Shown: positions 28,197 to 35,789 of the stretch, piece after piece
How positions within the stretch are numbered: position 1 is the stretch's first letter
Layout: every line of letters begins with the position of its first letter
Assembly (NCBI RefSeq): GCF_000375425.1
Contig: NZ_AQXG01000008.1
Span: 62,001-126,000 of the forward strand
DNA from: Gracilimonas tropica DSM 19535
GTDB taxonomy: Bacteria > Bacteroidota > Rhodothermia > Balneolales > Balneolaceae
DNA length: 64,000 nucleotides
Reading direction: 5' to 3'
Translations under genes and position numbers: made by a program
The notes under the pieces: model-generated
Databases searched by the model: none
Seen by the model: only the letters and a program-made list of their open reading frames with translations
What the model was told of the DNA's origin: nothing

Positions 28197-28730
28197 TCAA
28201 ATAATCCTATCAATATCTATGAACCCACTACCTCCCAAATAATCCCTCGCTGATGAATACCGCCAATCTTCCGGTTTATCCACATATCCCCGTTTAACCG
28301 GATTAAAGTGCACATACTTGATCTTCTGATGCAACATCTTCTCCGTAGAAATTTGCTTGGGATGATATCCCTCCTGCCACACTTGATAGGCAGACTCTTT
28401 CTTGCCTCTTTTCCGTGAAAATGCCAGCTGCTTTAAATAAACCTGATTATTCTTTGATTTCAGAAGATCCAAGACCTGTTTGGCCGTATATGATTTAATG
28501 CTTTGCAGACATGTTTTTAAATCCTCGTGCTCAGCAATCAAATGAAAGTGATTTTCCATGATACACCAGGCATATATTTTGAGTCCATTTTGGGACTGAT
28601 GATGCTTTATTGCTTCAATGACATATCGCGCAATTTCCGTTTTAGAAAATAGTGGCAATCCATGTACAAAACAGCTGGTAAGCAAATAAGGATACCAAGG
28701 TTCGTGTTGTTTGTATCGGCTTCTTCCCAT
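28197..28730 (-). CDS. REP-associated tyrosine transposase (RAYT, Y1 family)
   Basis: A 177-residue Y1-type HUH endonuclease. The HUH motif is MENHFHLIAE (His61, His63). The RAYT-typical KYVHFNPVKRGYV carries Tyr139, the best candidate nucleophile; Tyr81 is another possibility. The C-terminal WRYSSARDY is also characteristic of the family. RAYTs act on REP palindromes and are usually single-copy domesticated genes rather than selfish IS elements. Inverted REP pairs lie on both sides (28148-28194, 28872-28920), with a solo pair at 2271-2318, so the cognate substrate can be read from the sequence. It lies between the two aromatic catabolic operons. Confidence 0.92.
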   Translation of the reverse strand: MGRSRYKQHEPWYPYLLTSCFVHGLPLFSKTEIARYVIEAIKHHQSQNGLKIYAWCIMENHFHLIAEHEDLKTCLQSIKSYTAKQVLDLLKSKNNQVYLKQLAFSRKRGKKESAYQVWQEGYHPKQISTEKMLHQKIKYVHFNPVKRGYVDKPEDWRYSSARDYLGGSGFIDIDRII

Positions 28731-28871
28731 GGTCTTTTTTTATAGTAAGAGCGATGGGAATGGGATTCCTTACATATTTTTTGAAAAAGCCTCCTCCCTG
28801 GTCATCCTGCTTATGCAGCTCTGGCTTCCAGTCGTTCAGTATAGGAGGTGGGCGGCTCATTATATTTCACG

Positions 28872-28920
28872 GGAAGCTGGAGCTTCCCCGACTGCGTTGC
28901 GAAGATGGACCTTCGCAACG
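28872..28920 (-). repeat. REP pair (REPIN) upstream of the RAYT gene, inverted
   Basis: GGAAGCT-GG-AGCTTCC (28872-28887), a short spacer CCGACTG, then CGTTGCGAAG (28895-28904) and CTTCGCAACG (28911-28920). Read on the minus strand it matches 28148-28194 in order and spacer (GCAGTC). A degenerate REP-like word occurs at about 28805-28825. The remaining 28731-29056 contains no gene. Confidence 0.85.
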
Positions 28921-29022
28921 AGAATAAACGAGAATAAATCAGGAAATCTGGGATGCTACCTTCAAATCACATTATATTTCAATTCCCGAACTACTCTTTT
29001 TAAATTCCTGTTAAAGAGACTG

Positions 29023-29035
29023 AAAAGCGCTTCCA
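29023..29035. promoter_or_regulatory. Candidate operator shared with hppD (AAAAGCGCTTCCA)
   Basis: AAAAGCGCTTCCA, 22 bp before the paaA start codon, identical to 28064-28076. The position between promoter and start codon suits a repressor operator. No regulator gene is encoded next to it. Confidence 0.5.
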
Positions 29036-29056
29036 AAAAACCGTATATTCATCATT

Positions 29057-30001
29057 ATGGAAAACCAAGAAAAGTTAGACGAATTTCAAGCTCGCATTGA
29101 TGCGGGCGAAAAGATTGAACCGAAGGACTGGATGCCGGAACGGTACCGCCAGCAGCTCATTCGAATGATGAGTCAGCACGCCCACTCTGAAATTGTGGGT
29201 ATGCTACCCGAAGGAAATTGGATCGAAAGAGCTCCTTCCCTGAAAAGAAAATTGGTACTGTTAGCCAAAGTGCAGGATGAAGCCGGGCACGGACTTTATT
29301 TATACAGCGCAACGGAGACGCTTGGTATTGACCGAAGCGAATTGGTTGATCAGTATCTGTATGGGAATGCCAAATATTCCAGCATCTTTAACTATCCTAC
29401 CATGACCTATGCCGATATCTGCGCCATTGGCTGGTTGGTAGATGGTGCTGCCATCGTGAATCAAACCATGCTGGCGCGTTCTTCCTACGGTCCCTATTCC
29501 CGTGCAAACGTGCGTATCTGTAAGGAAGAAAGTTTCCACAAAAAGCAGGGCTATGAGATGTTGGCCAAAATGGCTTCGGGAACCCCTGAACAGCAGAAGA
29601 TGGCGCAAGATGCCGTAAATCGCTGGTGGTGGCCAAGCCTGATGATGTTTGGTCCGCATGATTCGGATTCTCCCAACAGCGCCGAGCTCATCAAGTGGCA
29701 AGTGAAATTGAAGACCAACGATGAACTTCGACAGCATTTTGTAGATCGCATGGTGATGGAAGCCGAAGCCATCGACGTCACTCTTCCCGATCCCGATCTG
29801 ACCTACAACGAAGAAACTGGTCATTGGGATTTTGGTGAGATTCCCTGGGATGAATTCTGGAACGTGGTGAAAGGCAACGGCATCATGAATCGAGATCGTA
29901 TGAAAGCACGTCGTTCGGCCCATGAAAATGGCGAATGGGTGCGTGAAGCGGCTGTTGAATATGCCCGCAAGAAGAAATTACGAGAAGAGAAAGCATCTTA
30001 G
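29057..30001 (+). CDS. paaA: Phenylacetyl-CoA 1,2-epoxidase, catalytic subunit PaaA
   Basis: The diiron subunit of the multicomponent oxygenase that epoxidises the ring of phenylacetyl-CoA. 314 residues, typical length. It has the ferritin-like carboxylate/histidine pattern, for example [14 protein letters not shown] and [15 protein letters not shown]. It also keeps [17 protein letters not shown] and the C-terminal [10 protein letters not shown] block of PaaA. First gene of the cluster; start at the ATG of MENQEK. It works with PaaB and PaaC, plus the reductase PaaE, which is not in this window. Confidence 0.96.
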   Translation: MENQEKLDEFQARIDAGEKIEPKDWMPERYRQQLIRMMSQHAHSEIVGMLPEGNWIERAPSLKRKLVLLAKVQDEAGHGLYLYSATETLGIDRSELVDQYLYGNAKYSSIFNYPTMTYADICAIGWLVDGAAIVNQTMLARSSYGPYSRANVRICKEESFHKKQGYEMLAKMASGTPEQQKMAQDAVNRWWWPSLMMFGPHDSDSPNSAELIKWQVKLKTNDELRQHFVDRMVMEAEAIDVTLPDPDLTYNEETGHWDFGEIPWDEFWNVVKGNGIMNRDRMKARRSAHENGEWVREAAVEYARKKKLREEKAS

Positions 30002-30056
30002 ACAGTTATCAGTTTACAGTGAACAGTTTATCAGAGCTCACGTCTCACTATCAGAT
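30002..30056. repeat. Intergenic repeat between paaA and paaB
   Basis: Words CAGTTATCAG, TTTACAGTGAACAG and TTTATCAG repeat and partly pair. It starts directly after the paaA stop codon. Confidence 0.5.
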
Positions 30057-30077
30057 CATTTTAAATCAATTATTTTA

Positions 30078-30380
30078 ATGTCAGATACAAATAATAAAGA
30101 CAACTGGCCTCTTTGGGAGGTTTTCACACAACCTAAATCCGGGAAGCCTCACGAACACGCCGGCAGCCTTCATGCTGCCGATGAAGAAATGGCCCTTCAA
30201 AATGCCCGTGATACCTACGCCCGAAGAAATGAAGGCGTAAGCATCTGGGTAGTGGAATCAAAGCACATCACGGCTTCAACACCGGAAGATATGGGGCCGT
30301 TTTTTGATCCGGCCAATGATAAGCCATACCGACATCCCCAATTTTACAGTGTACCAAGAGCCGTTAAGAAAAGATCATGA
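30078..30380 (+). CDS. paaB: Phenylacetyl-CoA epoxidase subunit PaaB
   Basis: A 100-residue small subunit of the epoxidase, of the PaaB family: PLWEVFTQPKSGKPHEHAGSLHAAD at the N terminus, then ALQNARDTYARRNEGVSIWVV and ITASTPED. The reading frame is open further upstream to 29922, but the family-conserved start is the ATG at 30078 (MSDTNNK). It overlaps paaC by 4 bp (ATGA), so the two are translationally coupled. PaaB is thought to organise the epoxidase complex rather than catalyse. Confidence 0.94.
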   Translation: MSDTNNKDNWPLWEVFTQPKSGKPHEHAGSLHAADEEMALQNARDTYARRNEGVSIWVVESKHITASTPEDMGPFFDPANDKPYRHPQFYSVPRAVKKRS

Positions 30381-31162
30381 GTACAGCAACGAAAGAACTA
30401 ACAAAACAAGAAGCTTTTTTAACCTACTTACTCCGTTTAGCAGATGATCGATTGATCCTTGGCCAGCGAAATTCCGAATGGTGCGGGCACGGACCTCAAC
30501 TAGAGGAAGACCTCGCTATCGCCAATATTTCCCTGGATCTGATCGGACATGCTACCGCCCTTTATGAGTATGCCGCAGAAGTGGAAGATGAAGGGCATGA
30601 TGAAGATCATTTCGCCTATTTCAGGGATGATCGTGAGTTTACCAACCTGCAGCTATGTGAACTCCCCAAAGGTGATTTCGGATTTACCATTGCTCGACAA
30701 TTTTTGTTCAGTGCGTTCAGTTATTTCCAATACGAGCGACTCAAAGAAGCTCAAGATGAGCAATTCACCGGAATGGTGAATAAGCACCTGAAAGAGATCA
30801 AATATCACCTTCGACATTCCCGCGAGTGGGTTTTGCGTTTAGGTGATGGGACGGAAGAAAGTCACAACAGAATCCAGGAATCTTTCGATGAGCTTTGGAT
30901 GTATACCGATGAACTCTTTTATATGGATGAAGTGGATGAGTGGATGATCAAGGAAGGCCTGGGGGTTGATTCCTCTGAATTCAAAGATGAATGGAAGAAA
31001 TTGGTTGAGGATACGTTAACAGAAGCAACACTCACCGTTCCCGATTGGGATCAATTCATGATGAGTGGCAGCCGAAAAGGAATTCATACCGAGCACCTGG
31101 GACATATGCTGGCACAGATGCAGTTTTTGCGTCGGTCCTATCCTGATGCGGAGTGGAAATAA
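30377..31162 (+). CDS. paaC: Phenylacetyl-CoA epoxidase structural subunit PaaC
   Basis: A 261-residue ferritin-like partner of PaaA that lost catalytic iron but is needed for the AC heterodimer and substrate binding. Recognised by LLRLADDRLILGQRNSEWCGHGPQLEEDLAIANISLD-type N-terminal sequence, the KEIKYHLRHSREWVLRLGDG segment and the C-terminal HTEHLGHMLAQMQFLRRSYPDAEW. Start overlaps the paaB stop. A long inverted repeat follows before paaD. Confidence 0.95.
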   Translation: MSTATKELTKQEAFLTYLLRLADDRLILGQRNSEWCGHGPQLEEDLAIANISLDLIGHATALYEYAAEVEDEGHDEDHFAYFRDDREFTNLQLCELPKGDFGFTIARQFLFSAFSYFQYERLKEAQDEQFTGMVNKHLKEIKYHLRHSREWVLRLGDGTEESHNRIQESFDELWMYTDELFYMDEVDEWMIKEGLGVDSSEFKDEWKKLVEDTLTEATLTVPDWDQFMMSGSRKGIHTEHLGHMLAQMQFLRRSYPDAEWK

Positions 31163-31188
31163 ACTTTTAAAGTTTAAACTATAAAATA

Positions 31189-31328
31189 GTCCTCTCTTGA
31201 GGGAGGTGCCGACCGAATGGGAGGCGGAGGGTGTTGTCACCAAGGAGTAAATTGCTTGAATCAAACTCAAATTCCCTTGGCTACAACACCCCTCCCGGCT
31301 AAAGCCGTACTCCCCTCAAGGGGAGACT
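31189..31328. repeat. Long imperfect inverted repeat between paaC and paaD
   Basis: Left arm 31189-31243 (GTCCTCTCTTGAGGGAGG ... GGGTGTTGTCACCAAGG) pairs with right arm 31275-31328 (CCTTGGCTACAACACCC ... CCCCTCAAGGGGAGAC). Arms are about 54 bp, separated by about 31 bp. The shared ends CTCCCCTTGAGGGGAG place it in the same family as 927-944. Confidence 0.8.
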
Positions 31329-31364
31329 TACTTTGCTAAAAATTAATTTCTCAGCCAAACAATA

Positions 31365-31877
31365 ATGCCAACCATCCAGTTACATACCGAAGAACAGATC
31401 TGGGACTTTCTGAAGGAAGTGACCGATCCCGAAATACCGGTGTTGAATATCGTGGAGATGGGGATTGCGCGTAAGGTTGAAGTGGACGAAGATGGCAAAG
31501 TGCTGGTCAAGATCACCCCAACGTATTCCGGCTGTCCCGCTATGAATGCCATCGAAAAGTTGGTAAACGAAAAGCTGAAAGAACGTGGAGTTGCTGATTT
31601 TTCAGTGAAGCTTGATTTCGCTGAAACCTGGACCACCGACTGGATGACGGATGAAGCAAAGGTAAAACTCAAAGACTATGGCATCGCCCCGCCGGAAAAA
31701 ACCGAAGATGAAGACGACGATTTTCTAAAGAGCCTGTCTAATACAAAAATTGTTCCCTGCCCTTACTGTGATTCTTTTGAGACTGAATTAGTAAGTCAGT
31801 TTGGGTCTACGGCTTGTAAATCACAATATTATTGTAATGAGTGCGAGCAGCCTTTCGAGCATTTTAAGTGTATCTAA
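31365..31877 (+). CDS. paaD: Phenylacetate pathway protein PaaD (MIP18-family, zinc ribbon)
   Basis: A 170-residue PaaD. The N-terminal DUF59/MIP18 domain (about 8-105) has EVTDPEIPVLNIVEMGI and YSGCPAMNAIE, as in Fe-S assembly factors. The C terminus has a four-cysteine metal site, CPYC then CNEC. PaaD is thought to help mature the Fe-S/diiron components of the epoxidase. Its stop codon begins the left arm of the next inverted repeat. Confidence 0.93.
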   Translation: MPTIQLHTEEQIWDFLKEVTDPEIPVLNIVEMGIARKVEVDEDGKVLVKITPTYSGCPAMNAIEKLVNEKLKERGVADFSVKLDFAETWTTDWMTDEAKVKLKDYGIAPPEKTEDEDDDFLKSLSNTKIVPCPYCDSFETELVSQFGSTACKSQYYCNECEQPFEHFKCI

Positions 31878-32020
31878 TTACGGATTTCACAGATTTTTAA
31901 TTGATCCTTTTCAAACTCTGCGGTTTATATAAATAACATTTTTGGGAAAAGGCTGTCATTGAATAACTTCTCTCAGAATAATAATCCGTGTAATCCTTAA
32001 ATCCGTCAGATCCGTGATTA
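31875..32020. repeat. Inverted repeat spanning paaD stop to paaG start
   Basis: Left arm TAATTACGGATTTCACAGAT at 31875-31895 and right arm AATCCGTCAGATCCGTGATT at 32000-32020 match at about 17 of 21 positions when one is reverse complemented. The left arm contains the paaD TAA; the right arm contains the GTG used to start paaG. A CTCTGCGGTT word of another family sits inside at about 31918. Confidence 0.75.
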
Positions 32021-32793
32021 AAACAACTTTATCCGATGGCATCTTCACCATCACCCTGAACCGCCCCGATAAGCTCAACAGCTTTAATTTTGAGATGGGT
32101 AGTCAAATGAAAGAGGCCTTGATTCAGGCCGAATCAAATGATGAGGTTCGATGTGTCTTGCTCACCGGAAACGGTCGTGCTTTCTGCGCCGGGCAGGATC
32201 TTGCCGAAGCTACTGAAGTATCCAACGATCCGGATCGTGATCTTAGCGAAATTGTGTATCATACCTACATCCCTATTATCAAAGGGATTCGGGAATTAGA
32301 GAAACCGGTAGTTTGTGCTGTGAACGGAACAGCAGCCGGAGCCGGAGCTAATATTGCTCTTGCCTCCGATATCGTGATTGCCAGCCAAGAAGCCAAATTC
32401 ATTCAATCCTTCTCCCAGATCGGATTGATCCCGGATAGTGGCGGAACCTACATCCTGCCCCGGTTGATCGGATTAGCCCGGGCAACCGCACTTACTTTTC
32501 TGGGTGAAAAAGTATCCGCACAGGAAGCCGTTGAAATAGGGATGATCTGGAAAGCTTATCCCGCTGATTCTTTCATGGATGAAGCATTATCCATCGCCCA
32601 AAAACTAGCCAAAATGCCTACCCGTGGATTTGGTCTCACTAAACGTGGATTCAATGCAGGGTTTTCAAACAGCCTGGAAGAACAAATGAAACTGGAAGCC
32701 AAGCTTCAGGCCGAAGCCGGTGAAACCCACGATTATAATGAAGGCGTTCAGGCCTTTCTGGAGAAACGAAAGCCAGACTTCAAAGGTCAGTAA
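32014..32793 (+). CDS. paaG: Enoyl-CoA hydratase/isomerase PaaG
   Basis: A 259-residue crotonase-fold enzyme. In this pathway PaaG isomerises ring-1,2-epoxyphenylacetyl-CoA to oxepin-CoA. Oxyanion-hole segments are GRAFCAGQDLAE and VNGTAAGAGANIALASD. The catalytic-region loop FSQIGLIPDSGGTYILPRLIG has Asp (PDSGG) at the position typical of PaaG rather than the second Glu of hydratases. Start is a GTG at 32014, with no better ATG in frame, and it lies inside a repeat arm. Confidence 0.88.
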   Translation: MIKTTLSDGIFTITLNRPDKLNSFNFEMGSQMKEALIQAESNDEVRCVLLTGNGRAFCAGQDLAEATEVSNDPDRDLSEIVYHTYIPIIKGIRELEKPVVCAVNGTAAGAGANIALASDIVIASQEAKFIQSFSQIGLIPDSGGTYILPRLIGLARATALTFLGEKVSAQEAVEIGMIWKAYPADSFMDEALSIAQKLAKMPTRGFGLTKRGFNAGFSNSLEEQMKLEAKLQAEAGETHDYNEGVQAFLEKRKPDFKGQ

Positions 32794-32796
32794 GTT

Positions 32797-32879
32797 CACA
32801 GATTTCACAGATTCCGGAATAATATGGAAGGGTAGATCTTGGCGAACTTTGCGAAAAACTTTGCGTACTCTGCGGTTAT
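32797..32879. repeat. Mixed repeat words between paaG and the DUF4260 gene
   Basis: TCACAGATTTCACAGATTCCGG is a half element of the CGGATTTCACAG family. It is followed by GCGAACTTTGCG, AACTTTGCGTACTCTGCGGTT, a half element of the CTCTGCGG family seen at 37004 and 39783. Confidence 0.5.
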
Positions 32880-32905
32880 AACTAAAAGCCTAAACCGTTT
32901 TGAAT

Positions 32906-33283
32906 ATGGAACTCACCAAGAACCTTAGAACCCTTCTAAATCTCGAAGAGCTATTACTTTTCATTGGTTCGGTTATTCTTTTTGGAATAGCCACCGAATA
33001 TAGCTGGTGGATGTATGCCCTCCTCTTCTTCCTGCCTGATATTGCTTTCGCAGCTTACCTGATCAATACACAAGTTGGTTCATGGGTGTATAACTTCCTT
33101 CACCACAAAGGCGTCATAGTCATACTGATCCTGGCTGGATATTACTTATCTATTCCTATACTCCTTGCAGTTGGGATTGTATTCCTGGGACATTCATCTT
33201 TTGATCGGGTCGTTGGCTACGGACTTAAATTCCCCGATGATTTTAAGCACACGCATTTGGGTAGGATTGGTCCCCAAAATTAA
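32906..33283 (+). CDS. DUF4260 family small membrane protein
   Basis: 125 residues with about four hydrophobic segments and the DUF4260 C-terminal signature GYGLKFPDDFKHTHLG. Function unknown. Start at the ATG at 32906; a TTG two codons earlier is unlikely. It has no known role in phenylacetate metabolism and, with the toxin-antitoxin pair, interrupts the cluster. Its stop codon directly abuts the stop codon of the convergent vapC-type gene. Confidence 0.85.
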   Translation: MELTKNLRTLLNLEELLLFIGSVILFGIATEYSWWMYALLFFLPDIAFAAYLINTQVGSWVYNFLHHKGVIVILILAGYYLSIPILLAVGIVFLGHSSFDRVVGYGLKFPDDFKHTHLGRIGPQN

Positions 33284-33703
33284 TCAAAGCTCATCTATTC
33301 CTACCACATATTCTGAGTACGCCGTATTCGCTACCCCATTCAAAAACCTTTTATCAGCTGTATAGAATATTCCTTGATATTCCACTGCTAAAGCTAAATA
33401 GCAAGCATCATACTGTGTAATCGGAAACCGAGTTGATATGAAAAGTACTTCTTTACTTAGCTTTTTGTAAGGAATGACAATGAAGGGTAAATTTCTTATG
33501 ATCGAAAAAATTTCCTCAGCTCCCGGAATATCCAACTCTCCCTTTCTAACCTTTTTCGACAAAATATTGTCAATCTCAATTAAGAACAGATCCGGAACTA
33601 CAAAGTTATCCAGTTCAGAAAAAAACCGCCGTGCATTATCACTGCCATCTTCCGGTAAAAACCACTTTATGGCAAAACATGCATCTATTACAGGTACTTT
33701 CAT
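33284..33703 (-). CDS. vapC: PIN-domain toxin, VapC type
   Basis: A 139-residue PIN-domain RNase with the four acidic metal-binding residues in place: Asp7 (VIDACFAIKWF), Glu43 (LIEIDNIL), Asp99 (TQYDACYLALA) and Asp117 (TADKRFL). VapC toxins cleave tRNA or rRNA and are neutralised by the upstream antitoxin. The start overlaps the antitoxin stop by 4 bp. Oriented against the paa genes. Confidence 0.88.
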   Translation of the reverse strand: MKVPVIDACFAIKWFLPEDGSDNARRFFSELDNFVVPDLFLIEIDNILSKKVRKGELDIPGAEEIFSIIRNLPFIVIPYKKLSKEVLFISTRFPITQYDACYLALAVEYQGIFYTADKRFLNGVANTAYSEYVVGIDEL

Positions 33704-33966
33704 TCTTCCCTTTCTTTCGAAAGATCTTCGGCACTATCGGAAAACTTCTTCCCAGTGGCTTTGTACCTCATATACACATCTCTGACCATGCTCTTGGTTT
33801 CCTCTAACTCTGGCCCGGCATATAGCTCCAGCAAAGACTTTAACTCTGCTTGCAGTGAGCGGTTATTTCTTTCTGCTCTCTTCTTCAGATTGTTAAGGGT
33901 TTTTTCTTCAATATTTCGTACTAAAACGTCAGGCACATCTCCTCTTGCTTTATTGATTGATATCAT
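33700..33966 (-). CDS. Ribbon-helix-helix antitoxin (FitA/VapB type)
   Basis: 88 residues from the ATG at 33966 (MISINKARGDVPDVLVRN). The N-terminal 45 residues fit a ribbon-helix-helix DNA-binding fold (PDVLVRNIEEKTLNNLKKRAERNNRSLQAELKSLL), as in FitA-like antitoxins. The C terminus is charged and would wrap the toxin. An upstream in-frame start at 34011 would add 15 residues and is less likely. A TGATATCA-rich palindrome (ATTGATTGATATCATTATGATATC) at about 33952-33976 overlaps the start and may be the autoregulatory operator (inference). Confidence 0.82.
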   Translation of the reverse strand: MISINKARGDVPDVLVRNIEEKTLNNLKKRAERNNRSLQAELKSLLELYAGPELEETKSMVRDVYMRYKATGKKFSDSAEDLSKEREE

Positions 33967-34085
33967 TATGATATCTTTTTTAAAAATGACTTTCAAGTCC
34001 AAATTTTTCATTCAATTTACAACGCATTCCGATTCAGAATCCTTATCTTGGAAGCGATTTTTCAGACGATAAACCAAGAAATTCT

Positions 34086-35261
34086 ATGATATCAAACGAT
34101 GCAAAAATTGGCGTAATTGGCGCCGGAACAATGGGAACCGGAATAGCGCAGGTTGCGGCCACACAAGGTCACCATGTTTTCCTTTATGATGCTTATCCGC
34201 AACAACTCGAAAAATCAAAAGCAGGACTGGAAAGTATTCTCGCCCGACAGGTTGAGAAGGAACGAATGACACAAAAAGAAGTGGATGGAATTTTAAATCG
34301 CATCAACTTTGTAGATAACATTACCGGTTTCGGAGAATGTGGATTTGTGATCGAAGCGATCGTAGAAGACCTTGATATAAAAAAAGACACCTTTGCCCGC
34401 CTTGAAGGCATTGTTTCAAAAGATTGCGTGCTTGCTTCCAACACCTCTTCCCTCTCTGTTGCAGCAATCTCTTCTGCACTGAAAAAGCCTGAACGATTTT
34501 TAGGTGTTCACTTTTTCAATCCGGCACCGCTGATGAAATTAGTGGAAATTATCCCGGGTATCGCCACTGATAAACAAGTTTTTGAAAGCACCAAGACATT
34601 CATCAAAAGCTGGGATAAGATCACCGTTTCCGGTAAAGATACACCGGGATTTATCGTGAACCGGGTAGCCCGGCCGTTTTATGGGGAAGCCCTCAGAATC
34701 TATGAAGAAGGAATCGCGGATGCTGCCACCATCGACTGGGCCATGAAGGAGATCGGTGGATTTCGCATGGGTCCGTTTGAACTGATGGACCTGATCGGCC
34801 ACGATGTAAATTATGAAGTCACGAGCACGGTATTTGAAGCTTTTTATTACGACCCCCGATTCAAGCCCTCTTTCGCCCAAAAGCGAATGGTAGAAGCCGG
34901 GTGGCTGGGACGAAAATCGGGCCGTGGGTTTTATAATTATAATGATGATACCAAAAACCCTGAGCCAACTAAAGACAAACAACTCGGTCAAAAGATCTTC
35001 AATCGTATTCTCACTATGCTTATCAATGAAGCATGTGATGCCGTATTTATGAATATCGCCTCTGTGGAAGATGTAGATCTGGCCATGCAAAATGGCGTAA
35101 ATTATCCCAAAGGGTTACTGCAATGGGCTGATGAGATCGGACTCAAAAACGTGCTCGACAGAATGACGGCCCTTCAGGTTGAATATCGCGAAGATCGTTA
35201 TCGCCCCAATCCGTTGTTGAAGAAAATGGTGGCGGATGGAAAGAGTTTTTATGAAGAATAG
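34086..35261 (+). CDS. paaH: 3-hydroxyacyl-CoA dehydrogenase PaaH
   Basis: 391 residues. It oxidises 3-hydroxyadipyl-CoA to 3-oxoadipyl-CoA with NAD+. Rossmann motif GVIGAGTMGTGIAQ at the N terminus; catalytic region LASNTSSLSV and GVHFFNPAPLMKLVEII with the conserved His-Glu pair; PGFIVNRVARPFYGEALRI hinge; then two copies of the C-terminal dimerisation domain. Start at the ATG of MISNDAK. It begins the second half of the paa cluster after the toxin-antitoxin insertion. Confidence 0.94.
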   Translation: MISNDAKIGVIGAGTMGTGIAQVAATQGHHVFLYDAYPQQLEKSKAGLESILARQVEKERMTQKEVDGILNRINFVDNITGFGECGFVIEAIVEDLDIKKDTFARLEGIVSKDCVLASNTSSLSVAAISSALKKPERFLGVHFFNPAPLMKLVEIIPGIATDKQVFESTKTFIKSWDKITVSGKDTPGFIVNRVARPFYGEALRIYEEGIADAATIDWAMKEIGGFRMGPFELMDLIGHDVNYEVTSTVFEAFYYDPRFKPSFAQKRMVEAGWLGRKSGRGFYNYNDDTKNPEPTKDKQLGQKIFNRILTMLINEACDAVFMNIASVEDVDLAMQNGVNYPKGLLQWADEIGLKNVLDRMTALQVEYREDRYRPNPLLKKMVADGKSFYEE

Positions 35262-35332
35262 CTGTTAGCTATCAGACTTCAGTTTTAATCTGTAACCAAA
35301 AAACTGAAAGCTGATCGCTGACGGCTGAAAGC
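35260..35332. repeat. AGCTGAAAGCTGA-family inverted repeat (paaH-paaI)
   Basis: Left arm AGCTGTTAGCTATCAG...TTCAGTTTT at 35260-35286, right arm AAAACTGAAAGCTGATCGC...GAAAGCT at 35299-35332. The first two bases of the left arm are the AG of the paaH stop codon TAG. Confidence 0.8.
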
Positions 35333-35348
35333 TTAGATAACAACGACT

Positions 35349-35771
35349 ATGAGTAAAGACAAGAATGCCATAATAAACAACATGCTTTCCAACGACCCTT
35401 TCTCCCAATGGATGGGAATTGAGGTATTGGAATCTGAACCGGGTTATTGCAAACTTTCGATGAAAATTCGGGAGGAAATGACCAATGGATTTGGAGTTTG
35501 TCATGGCGGAATTACATTCTCATTTGCTGACAGTGCCCTTGCTTTTGCATCAAATTCCCGTGGAACTATTTCTCTCGCTTTAGAGAACAACATAAACTTT
35601 ACAAAGAAAGTGAGTGTTGGAGATACTTTGACAGCCGAAACCGAGGAACTTCAAAATGGTCGGACTATCGGCGTGTACAAAGTCCGCATTAAAAATCAAG
35701 ATGAAGAGTTGACAGCGGAGTTCAGAGGCACGGTTTACAGAACCGGCAAGCAACACGAAATTGAAGATTAA
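35349..35771 (+). CDS. paaI: Phenylacetate pathway thioesterase PaaI
   Basis: A 140-residue hot-dog thioesterase. It has the PaaI signature NGFGVCHGGITFSFADSALAFASNS, which contains the catalytic Asp and the Gly-Gly helix start. It removes CoA from dead-end ring-hydroxylated or stalled thioesters and so relieves CoA sequestration. Start at the ATG at 35349. It is followed closely by paaJ (18 bp). Confidence 0.93.
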   Translation: MSKDKNAIINNMLSNDPFSQWMGIEVLESEPGYCKLSMKIREEMTNGFGVCHGGITFSFADSALAFASNSRGTISLALENNINFTKKVSVGDTLTAETEELQNGRTIGVYKVRIKNQDEELTAEFRGTVYRTGKQHEIED

Positions 35772-35789
35772 AATTGAAGATTTAAGATT

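Noticed and set aside
28711-29100. Plus-strand frame upstream of paaA as a small gene
   Set aside because: It runs through a REP pair and into paaA in another frame; the sequence resembles translated repeat DNA.
29300-29923. 207-codon minus-strand frame opposite paaA
   Set aside because: The forward strand encodes an unmistakable PaaA; the reverse translation has no recognisable features.
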